Assembly: GCF_900095175.1 (NCBI RefSeq)
Contig: NZ_LT606946.1
Location: forward strand, 2,712-66,711
Reading direction: 5' to 3'
Origin: Polynucleobacter necessarius
GTDB lineage: Bacteria > Pseudomonadota > Gammaproteobacteria > Burkholderiales > Burkholderiaceae
Length of the DNA: 64,000 bases
The translations under genes were made by a program, and so were the position numbers. The notes under the pieces were generated by a model, which saw only the letters and a program-made list of their open reading frames with translations, did no database searches and had not been told where the DNA came from. Of this stretch, positions 1 to 7,900 are shown piece after piece; position 1 is the stretch's first letter, and each line of letters starts with the position of its first letter.

Positions 1-606
1 TTGATTTTCATTTCTATTATTCAAGCTGTAGAAAGCATTTACACCAAAACCTGCAAACTTATCAGAGTTAAATTTCAATGCATTTGCGGCACGTAAGATA
101 TAGCCAATAGTATTACCGTTTGCATTACTATCCACACCACCCAAGTTGGTATTCTTTGGATAAATAACGTCACCAATGATGTTATTGTTTTGGCCGGCAG
201 AAGTTGCGCCAGTTGCATCATGCATCAAAGTGTACTGGGTACCAATAGCGCCTTTACCAACACCTTTTTTGGCTAAACCAACAAAAATTTGGCGGTTACC
301 ACCAATTAATGTACTGCTAGTAGTTCCAGCATTACCGCTTGGTGCTAGATTAACTTCAGCAGTGAAGAATGCAGACATACCGCCACCTAAATCTTCAGTA
401 CCTTTGAAACCCAAACGGCTTGATGATTCAGCTGAGGATGCAAATGCATTAGTAGTTTCAGCGGACTTAGCGCTTCCGAGGGTAGCTTTTTCATTGCCAC
501 CAACATAACCAACATCCAAAATACCGTAAACAGTCACTGATGACTGAGCTTGAGCTGCGCCAGCAAATGCTGTCATTGCTGCAACTGCTAATAGCGATTT
601 TTTCAT
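1..606 (-). CDS. Gram-negative porin, C-terminus cut by window edge
   Basis: General-diffusion outer-membrane porin of the Burkholderiales OmpC-like type. The first 202 codons are open from the ATG at 604-606 to the window edge. The N-terminus is a Sec signal peptide (MKKSLLAVAAMTAFAGAAQA, cut after AQA), followed at once by the typical first strand SSVTVYGILDVGYVGG. Further family marks are SSRLGFKGTEDLGGGMSAFFTAE and the loop with NRQIFVGL. A GGAGA ribosome site sits about 7 nt before the ATG. The product forms a trimeric beta-barrel pore for small solutes (family knowledge). It is transcribed away from the membrane protein gene at 677-1216, and no terminator is visible between them. Confidence 0.9.
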   Translation of the reverse strand, partial: MKKSLLAVAAMTAFAGAAQAQSSVTVYGILDVGYVGGNEKATLGSAKSAETTNAFASSAESSSRLGFKGTEDLGGGMSAFFTAEVNLAPSGNAGTTSSTLIGGNRQIFVGLAKKGVGKGAIGTQYTLMHDATGATSAGQNNNIIGDVIYPKNTNLGGVDSNANGNTIGYILRAANALKFNSDKFAGFGVNAFYSLNNRNENQ

Positions 607-676
607 TCTTTAAATCTCCATAAACTAAGTAATGAAGATTTAAGAATTCTTTGTGGCCCGACCTTTATGTTTTAAG

Positions 677-1216
677 CTAATCGATAAGTCTTCGATAAAA
701 ATAACTACAGACCTTAATAAGGTATAAGACTAAAAGTGATTCAGAGATATTAGCCGCCAGGGTTCCATACAAAAGAAATAATGAAATTTCGTTATTCTGT
801 AATAGATATGTAAATCTGAAAATCGCCACAAATCCCGCATTTAAAACTACAAGATAAAAGAGCTGAAGTGGGCTAATGTCGAGAAAGGAGTCCGTCTTGC
901 CAAATAAAAACTGCCATAGCTTATAAGCAATTAGGGTTGCGGATGAGGATAGAAGGGCCAGCCAAATAGCTTCATTTGGCTCGAAGCCTCTCATTAAAGA
1001 GCTGGAAATCGCATGGCCAATGAAGATGCCGAAAAATCCTACATAACCAAACAGGATAATTGCTAATAATCTTAGGCCGGCTAACAAGTATATTGAGTAG
1101 AGATATTTATCTGTCTTTAGATAATAAAATATCTCAACGTTGATAAAGTCACAAACGATCCAAATAACGGCAATAAATATAGCCGTGAAAAATTGAATAA
1201 TTTGTTTGTTTGCCAT
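677..1216 (-). CDS. MASE1-like multi-pass membrane protein, paralogue A
   Basis: A 179-residue, very hydrophobic protein with about five or six membrane segments (near residues 8-27, 42-70, 82-106, 118-138, 144-172) and no attached soluble signalling domain. The second segment contains YLLAGLRLLAIILFGYVG, which resembles the first conserved block of MASE1 sensor domains. The same block ([18 protein letters not shown]) occurs in the protein at 23865-24431, and the two align over most of their length. It is divergent from the winged-helix gene at 1366 with 149 nt between starts. The arrangement suggests a membrane sensor controlling, or controlled by, the neighbouring DNA-binding protein. That is inference; no function is established. 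Confidence 0.7.
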   Translation of the reverse strand: MANKQIIQFFTAIFIAVIWIVCDFINVEIFYYLKTDKYLYSIYLLAGLRLLAIILFGYVGFFGIFIGHAISSSLMRGFEPNEAIWLALLSSSATLIAYKLWQFLFGKTDSFLDISPLQLFYLVVLNAGFVAIFRFTYLLQNNEISLFLLYGTLAANISESLLVLYLIKVCSYFYRRLID

Positions 1217-1269
1217 TAGCCCATTCTCTTGTCTTAATTGTATTAAAATAAGTTTTACTTTTGAGAGTG

Positions 1270-1281
1270 TTAACCCTTAAG
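1270..1281. promoter_or_regulatory. 12-bp motif shared with the paralogous locus (candidate operator)
   Basis: TTAACCCTTAAG lies between the divergent genes, 53 nt from the membrane-protein start and 84 nt from the winged-helix start. The identical 12-mer lies, inverted on the window, between the homologous divergent pair at 23794-23805. Its TTAA-CCC-TTAA core is an inverted half-site pair as expected for a dimeric winged-helix protein. Operator function is inferred. Confidence 0.5.
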
Positions 1282-1365
1282 TCTCTTGAAAATATTTCCG
1301 ACGAAAATTTTTTTGGTATAGAGGAGTAGGGGTATAAAAAATTAAAAAAGTAATCGGAGATAGGC

Positions 1366-1725
1366 ATGCAATCTAATTTAATGGTCGAGGCGTACCTGAG
1401 GTTTGTGCGCTTAATGGAAACTCTAGGGGCCGCCCCATCTTTTCCTAGGCTGGATCATATCGAAAAGAAGCTTCTAGAGTTCATTGCTCTTAATGAGGCG
1501 GCTGGTAAAACACTGCTAGTGAGTGATGTGATTTACGCTAATGACATAGGCTCGCCTGCAACATTACGCAGGCGTAGTTCTAACCTAGAAAAACAGGATT
1601 TAATTCGATTCGGTGCTGATATTGACGGTAGAAAAAAATGTATCGAGCTAACCCCAAAATCCCGTGACTACTGGTCAAAGATGGGAAAATGTATAGTCAA
1701 GGCGGCTAGTGGGGTAGCGACCTAA
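1366..1725 (+). CDS. small winged-helix (MarR-like) DNA-binding protein, paralogue A
   Basis: A 119-residue soluble protein with the secondary-structure pattern of a MarR-type winged helix: an amphipathic N-terminal helix (YLRFVRLMETL), then DHIEKKLLEFI, a recognition-helix region SPATLRRRSSNLEKQDLI and a wing with DGRKKCIELT. It aligns end to end with the 116-residue protein at 23395-23745 (shared YxRF, LDxIExxLL, SxATLxxRxxNL, DGRKK). GGAGATAGGC precedes the ATG, supporting the start. Divergent from the membrane protein at 677-1216. Probably an autoregulated repressor or activator of that pair; target and signal unknown. Confidence 0.75.
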   Translation: MQSNLMVEAYLRFVRLMETLGAAPSFPRLDHIEKKLLEFIALNEAAGKTLLVSDVIYANDIGSPATLRRRSSNLEKQDLIRFGADIDGRKKCIELTPKSRDYWSKMGKCIVKAASGVAT

Positions 1726-1744
1726 GTTTTTTGTTTAATTGCGC

Positions 1745-2167
1745 TTATTTGTTTAAGCTGTCGCGGATCTCTCTCAAAAGAACAATATCCTCAGGAGTTG
1801 GGGGTGGAGGAGGTGCATCTATGGTGCGGACTCTATTTACGACTTTCACCATCTGGAAGATCACAAAAGCTAGCAAGATAAAGTTGATAGATATGGTAAT
1901 AAAGTTGCCATAGGCAAATATGGGCACTCCTGCCTTTTTGAGGGCATCAAATGTTCTTGGAACGCCTTCTGGAATTTTCCCTAAGACTAGGAAGAGGTTG
2001 GTGAAGTCAATATGACCCCCCAGCATGGTTGAAGTCACGGGCATGACGATGTCGTTGACCAGGGAATCTACTATCTTCCCAAACGCCCCACCGATAATCA
2101 CACCAACCGCCAAATCGATGACGTTGCCCTTGACCGCAAAGTCCCGAAATTCCTTTAAAACAGTCAT
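1745..2167 (-). CDS. mscL: large-conductance mechanosensitive channel MscL
   Basis: Homopentameric inner-membrane channel that opens under high membrane tension and protects against hypo-osmotic lysis. The 140-residue product begins [23 protein letters not shown], the conserved N-terminal helix and TM1; TM2 is near residues 78-103 and the C-terminal helix is [16 protein letters not shown] after a five-proline stretch. The upstream extension of the open frame is rejected because GAGGG lies just before the ATG at 2165-2167 and family members start there. Single gene, convergent with the winged-helix gene at 1366-1725 (19 nt apart). Confidence 0.95.
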   Translation of the reverse strand: MTVLKEFRDFAVKGNVIDLAVGVIIGGAFGKIVDSLVNDIVMPVTSTMLGGHIDFTNLFLVLGKIPEGVPRTFDALKKAGVPIFAYGNFITISINFILLAFVIFQMVKVVNRVRTIDAPPPPPTPEDIVLLREIRDSLNK

Positions 2168-2304
2168 AAATCCCTCTCTTTTCAAATTCATTGGGATTAT
2201 CTCAAGATTAACCCCATAACTTTCTTGCATACCCCACTTTTTACTTTAAAATCTTACCTTTAAGCAATTTCCACCTATAAATGCTCTTCCGAGGAATTTT
2301 GTAA

Positions 2305-2907
2305 ATGAGTGACAAGCCCTGTATGGACAAGGATCGCCGCAATTGGTTGATCGCTACTTCAGCGGTTGGCGGCGTTGGTGCAGCCGCAGCTCTTTACCCT
2401 TTTGTTGATAGTTTTGAGCCTTCTGAGCGTGCTAAGGCCGTTGGAGCTGCTGTTGAGATCGATATCGCTGGCATGCAGCCCGACGAGATGCGCATGGTTG
2501 AGTGGCGCGGTAAGCCGGTCTGGGTAGTGCGTCGAACACCTGAGCAAGTTGCAGAACTCTCAAAAATTGACTCTGAACTTGCAGACCCTGATTCTTTAAG
2601 GGATCCAGCCCAATTTACACCTCCTTATGCTCAAAACCAATGGCGCTCGATTAAGTCTGAGTACCTCGTTGTTGTGGGTATTTGCACTCATTTAGGATGC
2701 TCTCCAACCGCTAAATTTGAGGCGGGTCCTCAACCATCTTTACCGAATACTTGGCCAGGTGGCTTTCTATGCCCATGCCATGGCTCCACATTCGATATGG
2801 CAGGCCGTGTATTTAAAAATAAACCAGCCCCAGACAATATGGAAGTACCGCCACACATGTATTTGAGCGATACCAAGATTCTGGTTGGCGAAGATAAGAA
2901 GGCCTAA
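2305..2907 (+). CDS. petA: ubiquinol-cytochrome c reductase, Rieske iron-sulfur subunit
   Basis: Rieske subunit of the cytochrome bc1 complex; it carries electrons from quinol at the Qo site to cytochrome c1. 200 residues. The N-terminus has a twin-arginine segment (KDRRNWLIATS) followed by a single membrane anchor. The 2Fe-2S cluster boxes are CTHLGC (residues 127-132) and CPCHGS (156-161), with the usual insertion between them. First gene of petABC; petB follows 10 nt downstream. The frame is intact and of normal length. Confidence 0.97.
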   Translation: MSDKPCMDKDRRNWLIATSAVGGVGAAAALYPFVDSFEPSERAKAVGAAVEIDIAGMQPDEMRMVEWRGKPVWVVRRTPEQVAELSKIDSELADPDSLRDPAQFTPPYAQNQWRSIKSEYLVVVGICTHLGCSPTAKFEAGPQPSLPNTWPGGFLCPCHGSTFDMAGRVFKNKPAPDNMEVPPHMYLSDTKILVGEDKKA

Positions 2908-2917
2908 GGAGAGATAA

Positions 2918-4318
2918 ATGGCATTTCACGAAAAAGAAGTCCCGGCAGATGCTCCTGTAGCCCAGAAGGTATTGGCTTGGGTTGACTCCCGTTTCCCTCT
3001 GACGTCCTCGATTAAGGCTCACTTAACCGAGTATTACGCCCCTAAAAATCTAAACTTTTGGTACTTCTTTGGCTCCTTAGCCATTGTTGTACTGGCATTG
3101 CAGATCATCACTGGTATTTTCTTGGTGATGAACTACAAGCCTGATGCAGCTAAGGCTTTTGAATCTGTTGAGTACATCATGCGCGAAGTGCCATGGGGTT
3201 GGTTGATTCGGTATCTGCATTCAACTGGTGCTTCGATGTTCTTCGTAGTGGTCTATTTGCACATGTTCCGTGGATTGATCTATGGTTCATATCGCAAGCC
3301 ACGTGAATTAATTTGGGTTTTTGGTTGCGCAATTTTCTTGTGCTTAATGGGTGAAGCTTTCTTCGGTTACTTGCTCCCATGGGGTCAAATGTCCTATTGG
3401 GGCGCTCAAGTGATTGTGTATTTGTTCTCTGCTATTCCATTGATTGGCCCAGACCTTTCTTTATGGCTACGTGGTGACTACGTCGTTGGCGATGCTACTT
3501 TGAATCGCTTCTTCGCATTCCACGTTATTGCAATTCCACTGGTACTTATTGGTTTAGTTGCTGCCCACATCATTGCATTGCATGAAGTCGGCTCCAACAA
3601 TCCAGACGGCGTTGAAATCAAAGAAACACTAGATGAAAAAGGCATCCCATTAGACGGCATTCCTTTCCATCCTTACTACACCGTTCATGATGTATTTGGC
3701 TTGGGCGTGTTCTTGATGGTATTTGCTTGCATTGTGTTCTTTGCTCCAGAGATGGGCGGTTACTTCCTCGAGGCAAATAACTTCATCCCTGCAAACCCAT
3801 TTGTTACTCCAACACACATTGCACCAGTTTGGTATTTCACGCCGTTCTACTCGATGTTGCGTGCAACTACTTCAAACTTCTTATTGCCATTGTGGATTTT
3901 CTTGGCGGTGATTTTGGGTATGTTCGCGCTCAAATCTAAGGACATCAAAGTCAAAGGTGCTTGTGCAGCAATCGCACTCGTATTGGCTGCTGGGTTCTAT
4001 GCATTTGATGCGAAGTTTTGGGGTGTTGTGATCATGGGCGGTTCTGTTGTGATCATGTTCTTCTTGCCTTGGTTGGATCATTCACCAGTGAAGTCCATTC
4101 GCTATCGCCCACAGTTTCATAAATATATTTATGGCGTGTTTGTAGTGAGTTTTGTGGTCTTGGGTTATTTAGGTATCGAACCACCATCACCAGTGTTTGA
4201 AAAGATTTCTCAGATTTGCACTATTTATTATCTGGGCTTCTTCTTGGCAATGCCGTTCTGGAGCAAGCTTGGTACGTTTAAGCCAGTTCCAAAGCGCGTT
4301 ACTTTTAAGTCCCATTAA
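2918..4318 (+). CDS. petB: cytochrome b of the bc1 complex
   Basis: Membrane core of the bc1 complex holding hemes bL and bH and both quinone sites. The 466-residue length matches the betaproteobacterial form with extra C-terminal helices. Visible are heme-histidine regions (RYLHSTGASMFFVVVYLHMFRG and HVIAIPLVLIGLVAAHIIALH) and the Qo-site motif in the variant form PVWY rather than PEWY, a variant known from betaproteobacteria. AAGGAGAGATAA precedes the ATG, a strong ribosome site. Lies between petA and petC in one operon. Confidence 0.97.
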   Translation: MAFHEKEVPADAPVAQKVLAWVDSRFPLTSSIKAHLTEYYAPKNLNFWYFFGSLAIVVLALQIITGIFLVMNYKPDAAKAFESVEYIMREVPWGWLIRYLHSTGASMFFVVVYLHMFRGLIYGSYRKPRELIWVFGCAIFLCLMGEAFFGYLLPWGQMSYWGAQVIVYLFSAIPLIGPDLSLWLRGDYVVGDATLNRFFAFHVIAIPLVLIGLVAAHIIALHEVGSNNPDGVEIKETLDEKGIPLDGIPFHPYYTVHDVFGLGVFLMVFACIVFFAPEMGGYFLEANNFIPANPFVTPTHIAPVWYFTPFYSMLRATTSNFLLPLWIFLAVILGMFALKSKDIKVKGACAAIALVLAAGFYAFDAKFWGVVIMGGSVVIMFFLPWLDHSPVKSIRYRPQFHKYIYGVFVVSFVVLGYLGIEPPSPVFEKISQICTIYYLGFFLAMPFWSKLGTFKPVPKRVTFKSH

Positions 4319-4347
4319 TTCAGACACCCGAGAAATTAGGAACTGGT

Positions 4348-5121
4348 ATGAAACGAATTCTGCAAACTTTGATGGGCGTCTGCCAAGCAACTGTTTTAGT
4401 TGCTGCCCTAGGCATTAGCGTGAGCGCTAATGCCAATGAAGGTGGCTTTCCATTGGATACCGCACCAAACCGCGTAAGCAATAACGCTTCATTACAAAAC
4501 GGTGCCAAGTTATTTGTAAACTATTGCTTGAACTGTCATGCAGCTTCAAGCATGCGCTACAACCGCATGCGTGATATCGGTCTAACGGATCAGCAAATCA
4601 AAGACAACCTCATTTTGACCGACACTAAAGTGGGCGATCTCATGACGATCTCCATGACGCCAAAAGAAGGTAAGGCATTCTTTGGCAAGACTCCTCCTGA
4701 CCTATCGGTTGAGGCTCGTGCACGCGGTACGGATTGGCTTTACACCTATTTCCGTACTTTCTACAAAGACGATACTACTCAGACCGGCTGGAATAATTTG
4801 GTTTATCCAAACGTTGGAATGCCACATGTTCTCTGGGAGTTACAAGGTGAGCGCGCAGCAAAGTTTGAAGAGCGCAAAGATCCGCATGACGAGAGCCGTA
4901 CTGAGAAGGTATTCGTGGGCTTCGAGCAATTGACGTCTGGAACGATGAAGCCACAAGAGTATGACGACAATATTGCTGATTTAGTTGCGTTCATGTCTTG
5001 GATGGCTGAGCCAGTTCAACTTGAGCGTAAGCGTCTAGGTGTTGTTGTGCTGATCTTCTTGGCAATCTTCACTCTATTGGCATGGCGTTTGAACAAGGCT
5101 TATTGGAAAGATATTCATTAA
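4348..5121 (+). CDS. petC: cytochrome c1
   Basis: Heme c subunit of the bc1 complex, periplasmic with a C-terminal membrane anchor. 257 residues: Sec signal peptide (residues 1 to about 30, ending SANANE), heme-binding CLNCH at 60-64 followed by the family signature AASSMRYNRM, and a C-terminal helix GVVVLIFLAIFTLLAW near 232-248. Starts 29 nt after petB. With petA and petB it makes the complete three-subunit bacterial enzyme, so aerobic respiration through a cytochrome c pathway is expected. Confidence 0.97.
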   Translation: MKRILQTLMGVCQATVLVAALGISVSANANEGGFPLDTAPNRVSNNASLQNGAKLFVNYCLNCHAASSMRYNRMRDIGLTDQQIKDNLILTDTKVGDLMTISMTPKEGKAFFGKTPPDLSVEARARGTDWLYTYFRTFYKDDTTQTGWNNLVYPNVGMPHVLWELQGERAAKFEERKDPHDESRTEKVFVGFEQLTSGTMKPQEYDDNIADLVAFMSWMAEPVQLERKRLGVVVLIFLAIFTLLAWRLNKAYWKDIH

Positions 5122-5199
5122 TCCAAGCGCTTAGAAATTTAAAGTCGCAGTTGTATGTGCGTTTGTTGTATTGAAGTAGATATTTAAGGAAATAAATTT

Positions 5200-5811
5200 A
5201 TGATGGTGTTGTACTCGGGTACTAATTGCCCATTCTCGCAACGCTGCCGTTTGGTGCTTTTTGAAAAAGGCATGGACTTTGAGATCCGTGATGTCGACTT
5301 GTTTAACAAGCCAGAAGACATTTCGGCGATGAATCCTTATGGCCAAGTTCCAATCTTGGTTGAACGCGATTTGATTTTGTATGAGTCAAACATCATCAAT
5401 GAATATATTGATGAGCGTTTTCCACATCCACAGTTGATGCCGCCCGATCCAGTTGCTCGCGCACGTGCACGCCTCTTCCTTTTCAATTTTGAGAAAGAGT
5501 TATTTGTACACGTCGCAGCCTTGGAGAACGAAAAAGGCAAAGCTGCTGAAAAGGTTCATGAAAAAGCGCGTTTAGCTATTCGTGACCGTTTGACTCAGTT
5601 AGCCCCAATTTTCGTGAAGAATAAGTACATGCTGGGCGAAGGGTTTTCCATGCTTGACGTTGCTATTGCGCCCTTGTTGTGGCGTTTAGAGCATTACGGT
5701 ATTGACCTCTCTCGTAATGCAGCAGCCTTATTGAAGTACGCAGAGCGTATTTTCAGTAGACCTGCTTATATCGAGGCATTAACTCCTTCAGAAAAGGTAA
5801 TGCGTCGCTAA
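5200..5811 (+). CDS. sspA: stringent starvation protein A (GST-fold)
   Basis: RNA polymerase-associated protein with a glutathione-S-transferase fold. 203 residues: N-terminal thioredoxin-like domain starting MVLYSGTNCPFSQRCRLVLFEKG with the cis-proline segment GQVPILV, and an all-helical C-terminal domain. In enterobacteria SspA acts in stationary phase and acid stress. AAGGAAA lies upstream; the second ATG (one codon later) is an equally good start. Downstream of petABC and just upstream of sspB, an order common in Beta- and Gammaproteobacteria. Confidence 0.92.
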   Translation: MMVLYSGTNCPFSQRCRLVLFEKGMDFEIRDVDLFNKPEDISAMNPYGQVPILVERDLILYESNIINEYIDERFPHPQLMPPDPVARARARLFLFNFEKELFVHVAALENEKGKAAEKVHEKARLAIRDRLTQLAPIFVKNKYMLGEGFSMLDVAIAPLLWRLEHYGIDLSRNAAALLKYAERIFSRPAYIEALTPSEKVMRR

Positions 5812-5842
5812 GAGGCTTATTACCTATGCTGGCAAGATAAGC

Positions 5843-6244
5843 ATGTCAGATATTCCAAGCAATAAACCTTATCTAATCCGTGCGCTACATCAGTGGTGTA
5901 CGGATTTTGGTTTTACGCCCTTTATGGCGGTATTTGTGGACTCCAGCGTTGAAGTGCCGATGGAGTTTGTAAAGAAGGATGAGATAGTTTTAAATCTCTC
6001 TCTTGAGGCTTGCCATCAATTGAACCTAGACAATGACTGGATCAGCTTTCAGGCTAGATTTGGTGGGGTTCCAAGAAAAATCATGGTTCCGGTGAGTCAT
6101 GTTTTGGCAATCTATGCCCGAGAAAATGGCCAGGGAATGTTTTTTCCTTTTGATGTCAGCCAATCCGATAAACCCAAAGAAATCGATCCCGAGAACGCTG
6201 AAAAGCCAAAGGTCAGCAGACCTTCCTTGACGATTGTGAAATAG
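5843..6244 (+). CDS. sspB: ClpXP specificity-enhancing factor SspB
   Basis: Adaptor that tethers ssrA-tagged proteins from stalled ribosomes to the ClpXP protease. 133 residues: a beta-rich substrate-binding domain (residues about 5-105; conserved KPYLIRALHQW, VLNLSLEAC, GVPRKIMVPVSHVLAIYARENGQGM) followed by a flexible acidic linker and a short C-terminal ClpX-docking tail (RPSLTIVK). Starts 31 nt after sspA; likely the same transcript. Confidence 0.95.
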   Translation: MSDIPSNKPYLIRALHQWCTDFGFTPFMAVFVDSSVEVPMEFVKKDEIVLNLSLEACHQLNLDNDWISFQARFGGVPRKIMVPVSHVLAIYARENGQGMFFPFDVSQSDKPKEIDPENAEKPKVSRPSLTIVK

Positions 6245-6262
6245 GTTAAAATATTATCCGTT

Positions 6263-6338
6263 GCCCCTTTAGCTCATCTGGTAGAGCAACTGATTTGTAA
6301 TCAGTAGGTGGTCTGTTCGAGTCGGACAAGGGGCACCA
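6263..6338 (+). tRNA. tRNA-Thr (anticodon TGT)
   Basis: Full cloverleaf of 76 nt with encoded CCA. The acceptor stem GCCCCTT pairs with AAGGGGC; D-arm AGCTCATCTGGTAGAGC; anticodon stem ACTGA/TCAGT around the loop TTTGTAA with anticodon TGT at 6296-6298; T-arm GTCTG-TTCGAGT-CGGAC; discriminator A, then CCA at 6336-6338. It reads ACA codons. Confidence 0.97.
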
Positions 6339-6348
6339 TCAATATCTA

Positions 6349-6372
6349 GCACCTTTGTTGCAAGCAAGGTGC
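6349..6372 (+). other. inverted repeat after tRNA-Thr
   Basis: GCACCTT (6349-6355) and AAGGTGC (6366-6372) form a perfect 7-bp stem with a 10-nt loop, starting 11 nt after the tRNA CCA. No T-tract follows, so it may be a processing or weak termination structure, not a classic terminator. Function unproven. Confidence 0.4.
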
Positions 6373-6418
6373 GGGCCATCAAGATTGAGTAATGCCATGG
6401 GCATACAGGGCGAGAAGA

Positions 6419-7900
6419 GTGAGCAATCAAATTAATTTTCTTCTCGATCAAGCGCTTAACTATCTGCGAAGTGGAAACTTAAGCGGTGCTGAGTTACTTC
6501 TAAAGCAGATTATTAAGGTAAAGCCGAATAACTCTGAAGCCCTAAGACTTTACTCGGTCATCTGTGCTCAAAAAGGTGAAAACAATATTGCTTTACAGGT
6601 TATCCAAAAGTCAATTGCTGCCGATAGGCGAAATGGAATCGCGTATAGCAACCAAGGGAATATTCAACTGAATCTTGGGTTGACATTGGAGGCGGTTGCT
6701 TCTTATGAAAAGTCAATTCAGTTGGTGCCGAATTATGCTGAAGCTTACAGCAATCTTGGCAATGCATTTCAGGCGCTGGGTGAATCAACTAAGGCAATTG
6801 AATTTTATAAGGAAGCTATTTCGATTGATGGTGGTAACCCAGAGTTTCATTGCAATCTGGGAAACGCCTATTGGAAGTTAGATTTAATTAAAGATGCTCG
6901 AAAATTTTATGAAAGTACCATTTCCCTCGCTCCAGGCCATGTAAATGCTTTGCATAATCTTGCGCATTTAGATTTGCGTGAATTCAATTTCATGGAAGGC
7001 TGGCCCCGTTATGAATCCCGCTGGCACATAACTGAAGACAAACCCATTGCGCTAAGTACCTCTAAACCCAGATGGGATGGCGTGCCAAGAAATAACAGAT
7101 TATTTGTCTGGGCCGAGCAGGGCATTGGAGATCAAATTTTGCATGGATCTATGCTCAGAGATCTTGAGAAATATCCTCAAACTAAAATTATTTCCATAGA
7201 TAAAAAATTAGTTTCAATTTTTCAGCGATCATTCCCAAATTTCCAGGTTGTGGACAAGAGCGAGGAATTTCCAGACTCACTTTATGATGAACAAATTCCG
7301 ATAGCTAGTCTTGGGCAATTCCTTAGGCCTAATATACAGTCCTTCAATCTACCCAATTCAGGATACTTTCCTCCATTGGATAAGAGTCCTTTGGATTCAC
7401 ATTTAGTCAAGTATTTTGGTGGAAGAATTAATTGTGGAATTTCTTGGAAAAGTAATCGAGCTAAGCTCGGTCAGAGTAAAAGTATTTCACTTGATGAGTT
7501 GGCCCCCATTCTTAAGATGAGTTCTCTAAATTTCATTAATCTTCAATATGGGGATGTCAAAAGCGAAATTATGACTGCTAACACTCAATTGGACACCTCT
7601 ATTCAGGTAGTTGAAGAGGTCGATCTATATGAGGATATTGTGGGGCTGCAGTCTATCATCGAGGCATGCGATATCGTAGTTACAACAAGCAATACTACAG
7701 CCCATCTTGCTGGTATGTCTGGTAAAGAAACCTTGTTATTCTTGCCCATGGGAAACAGTAGATTTTGGTACTGGCATGACGTTGATGGAGCTAGCTTATG
7801 GTATCCATCTATAAGGATATTTAAGCAAGAAAAACAAGGAGATTGGTCTCAACCAATCGAGGCAGCTAAAGCATACTTGGAGAGTAGATTTGCGATCTAA
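6419..7900 (+). CDS. TPR-repeat protein with C-terminal glycosyltransferase-like domain
   Basis: About 493 residues. The first 200 hold around five tetratricopeptide repeats (for example NGIAYSNQGNIQLNLGLTLE and AEAYSNLGNAFQALGES). The remainder resembles the GT-B-fold glycosyltransferase domain often fused to TPRs: FVWAEQGIGDQILHGSML, a CGISWKSN strand, and IIEACDIVVTTSNTTAHLAG near the C-terminus. Such proteins glycosylate cell-surface or protein targets; the substrate here is unknown. A GTG at 6419 (SNQINFLLDQAL) is preferred over the ATG at 6392 because the upstream nine codons look non-coding. First gene of the AT-rich glycan island behind tRNA-Thr. Confidence 0.75.
   Translation: MSNQINFLLDQALNYLRSGNLSGAELLLKQIIKVKPNNSEALRLYSVICAQKGENNIALQVIQKSIAADRRNGIAYSNQGNIQLNLGLTLEAVASYEKSIQLVPNYAEAYSNLGNAFQALGESTKAIEFYKEAISIDGGNPEFHCNLGNAYWKLDLIKDARKFYESTISLAPGHVNALHNLAHLDLREFNFMEGWPRYESRWHITEDKPIALSTSKPRWDGVPRNNRLFVWAEQGIGDQILHGSMLRDLEKYPQTKIISIDKKLVSIFQRSFPNFQVVDKSEEFPDSLYDEQIPIASLGQFLRPNIQSFNLPNSGYFPPLDKSPLDSHLVKYFGGRINCGISWKSNRAKLGQSKSISLDELAPILKMSSLNFINLQYGDVKSEIMTANTQLDTSIQVVEEVDLYEDIVGLQSIIEACDIVVTTSNTTAHLAGMSGKETLLFLPMGNSRFWYWHDVDGASLWYPSIRIFKQEKQGDWSQPIEAAKAYLESRFAI

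Noticed and set aside
176..508. 110-codon plus-strand open frame
   Set aside because: Antisense to the porin gene, which has a signal peptide and family motifs on the minus strand.
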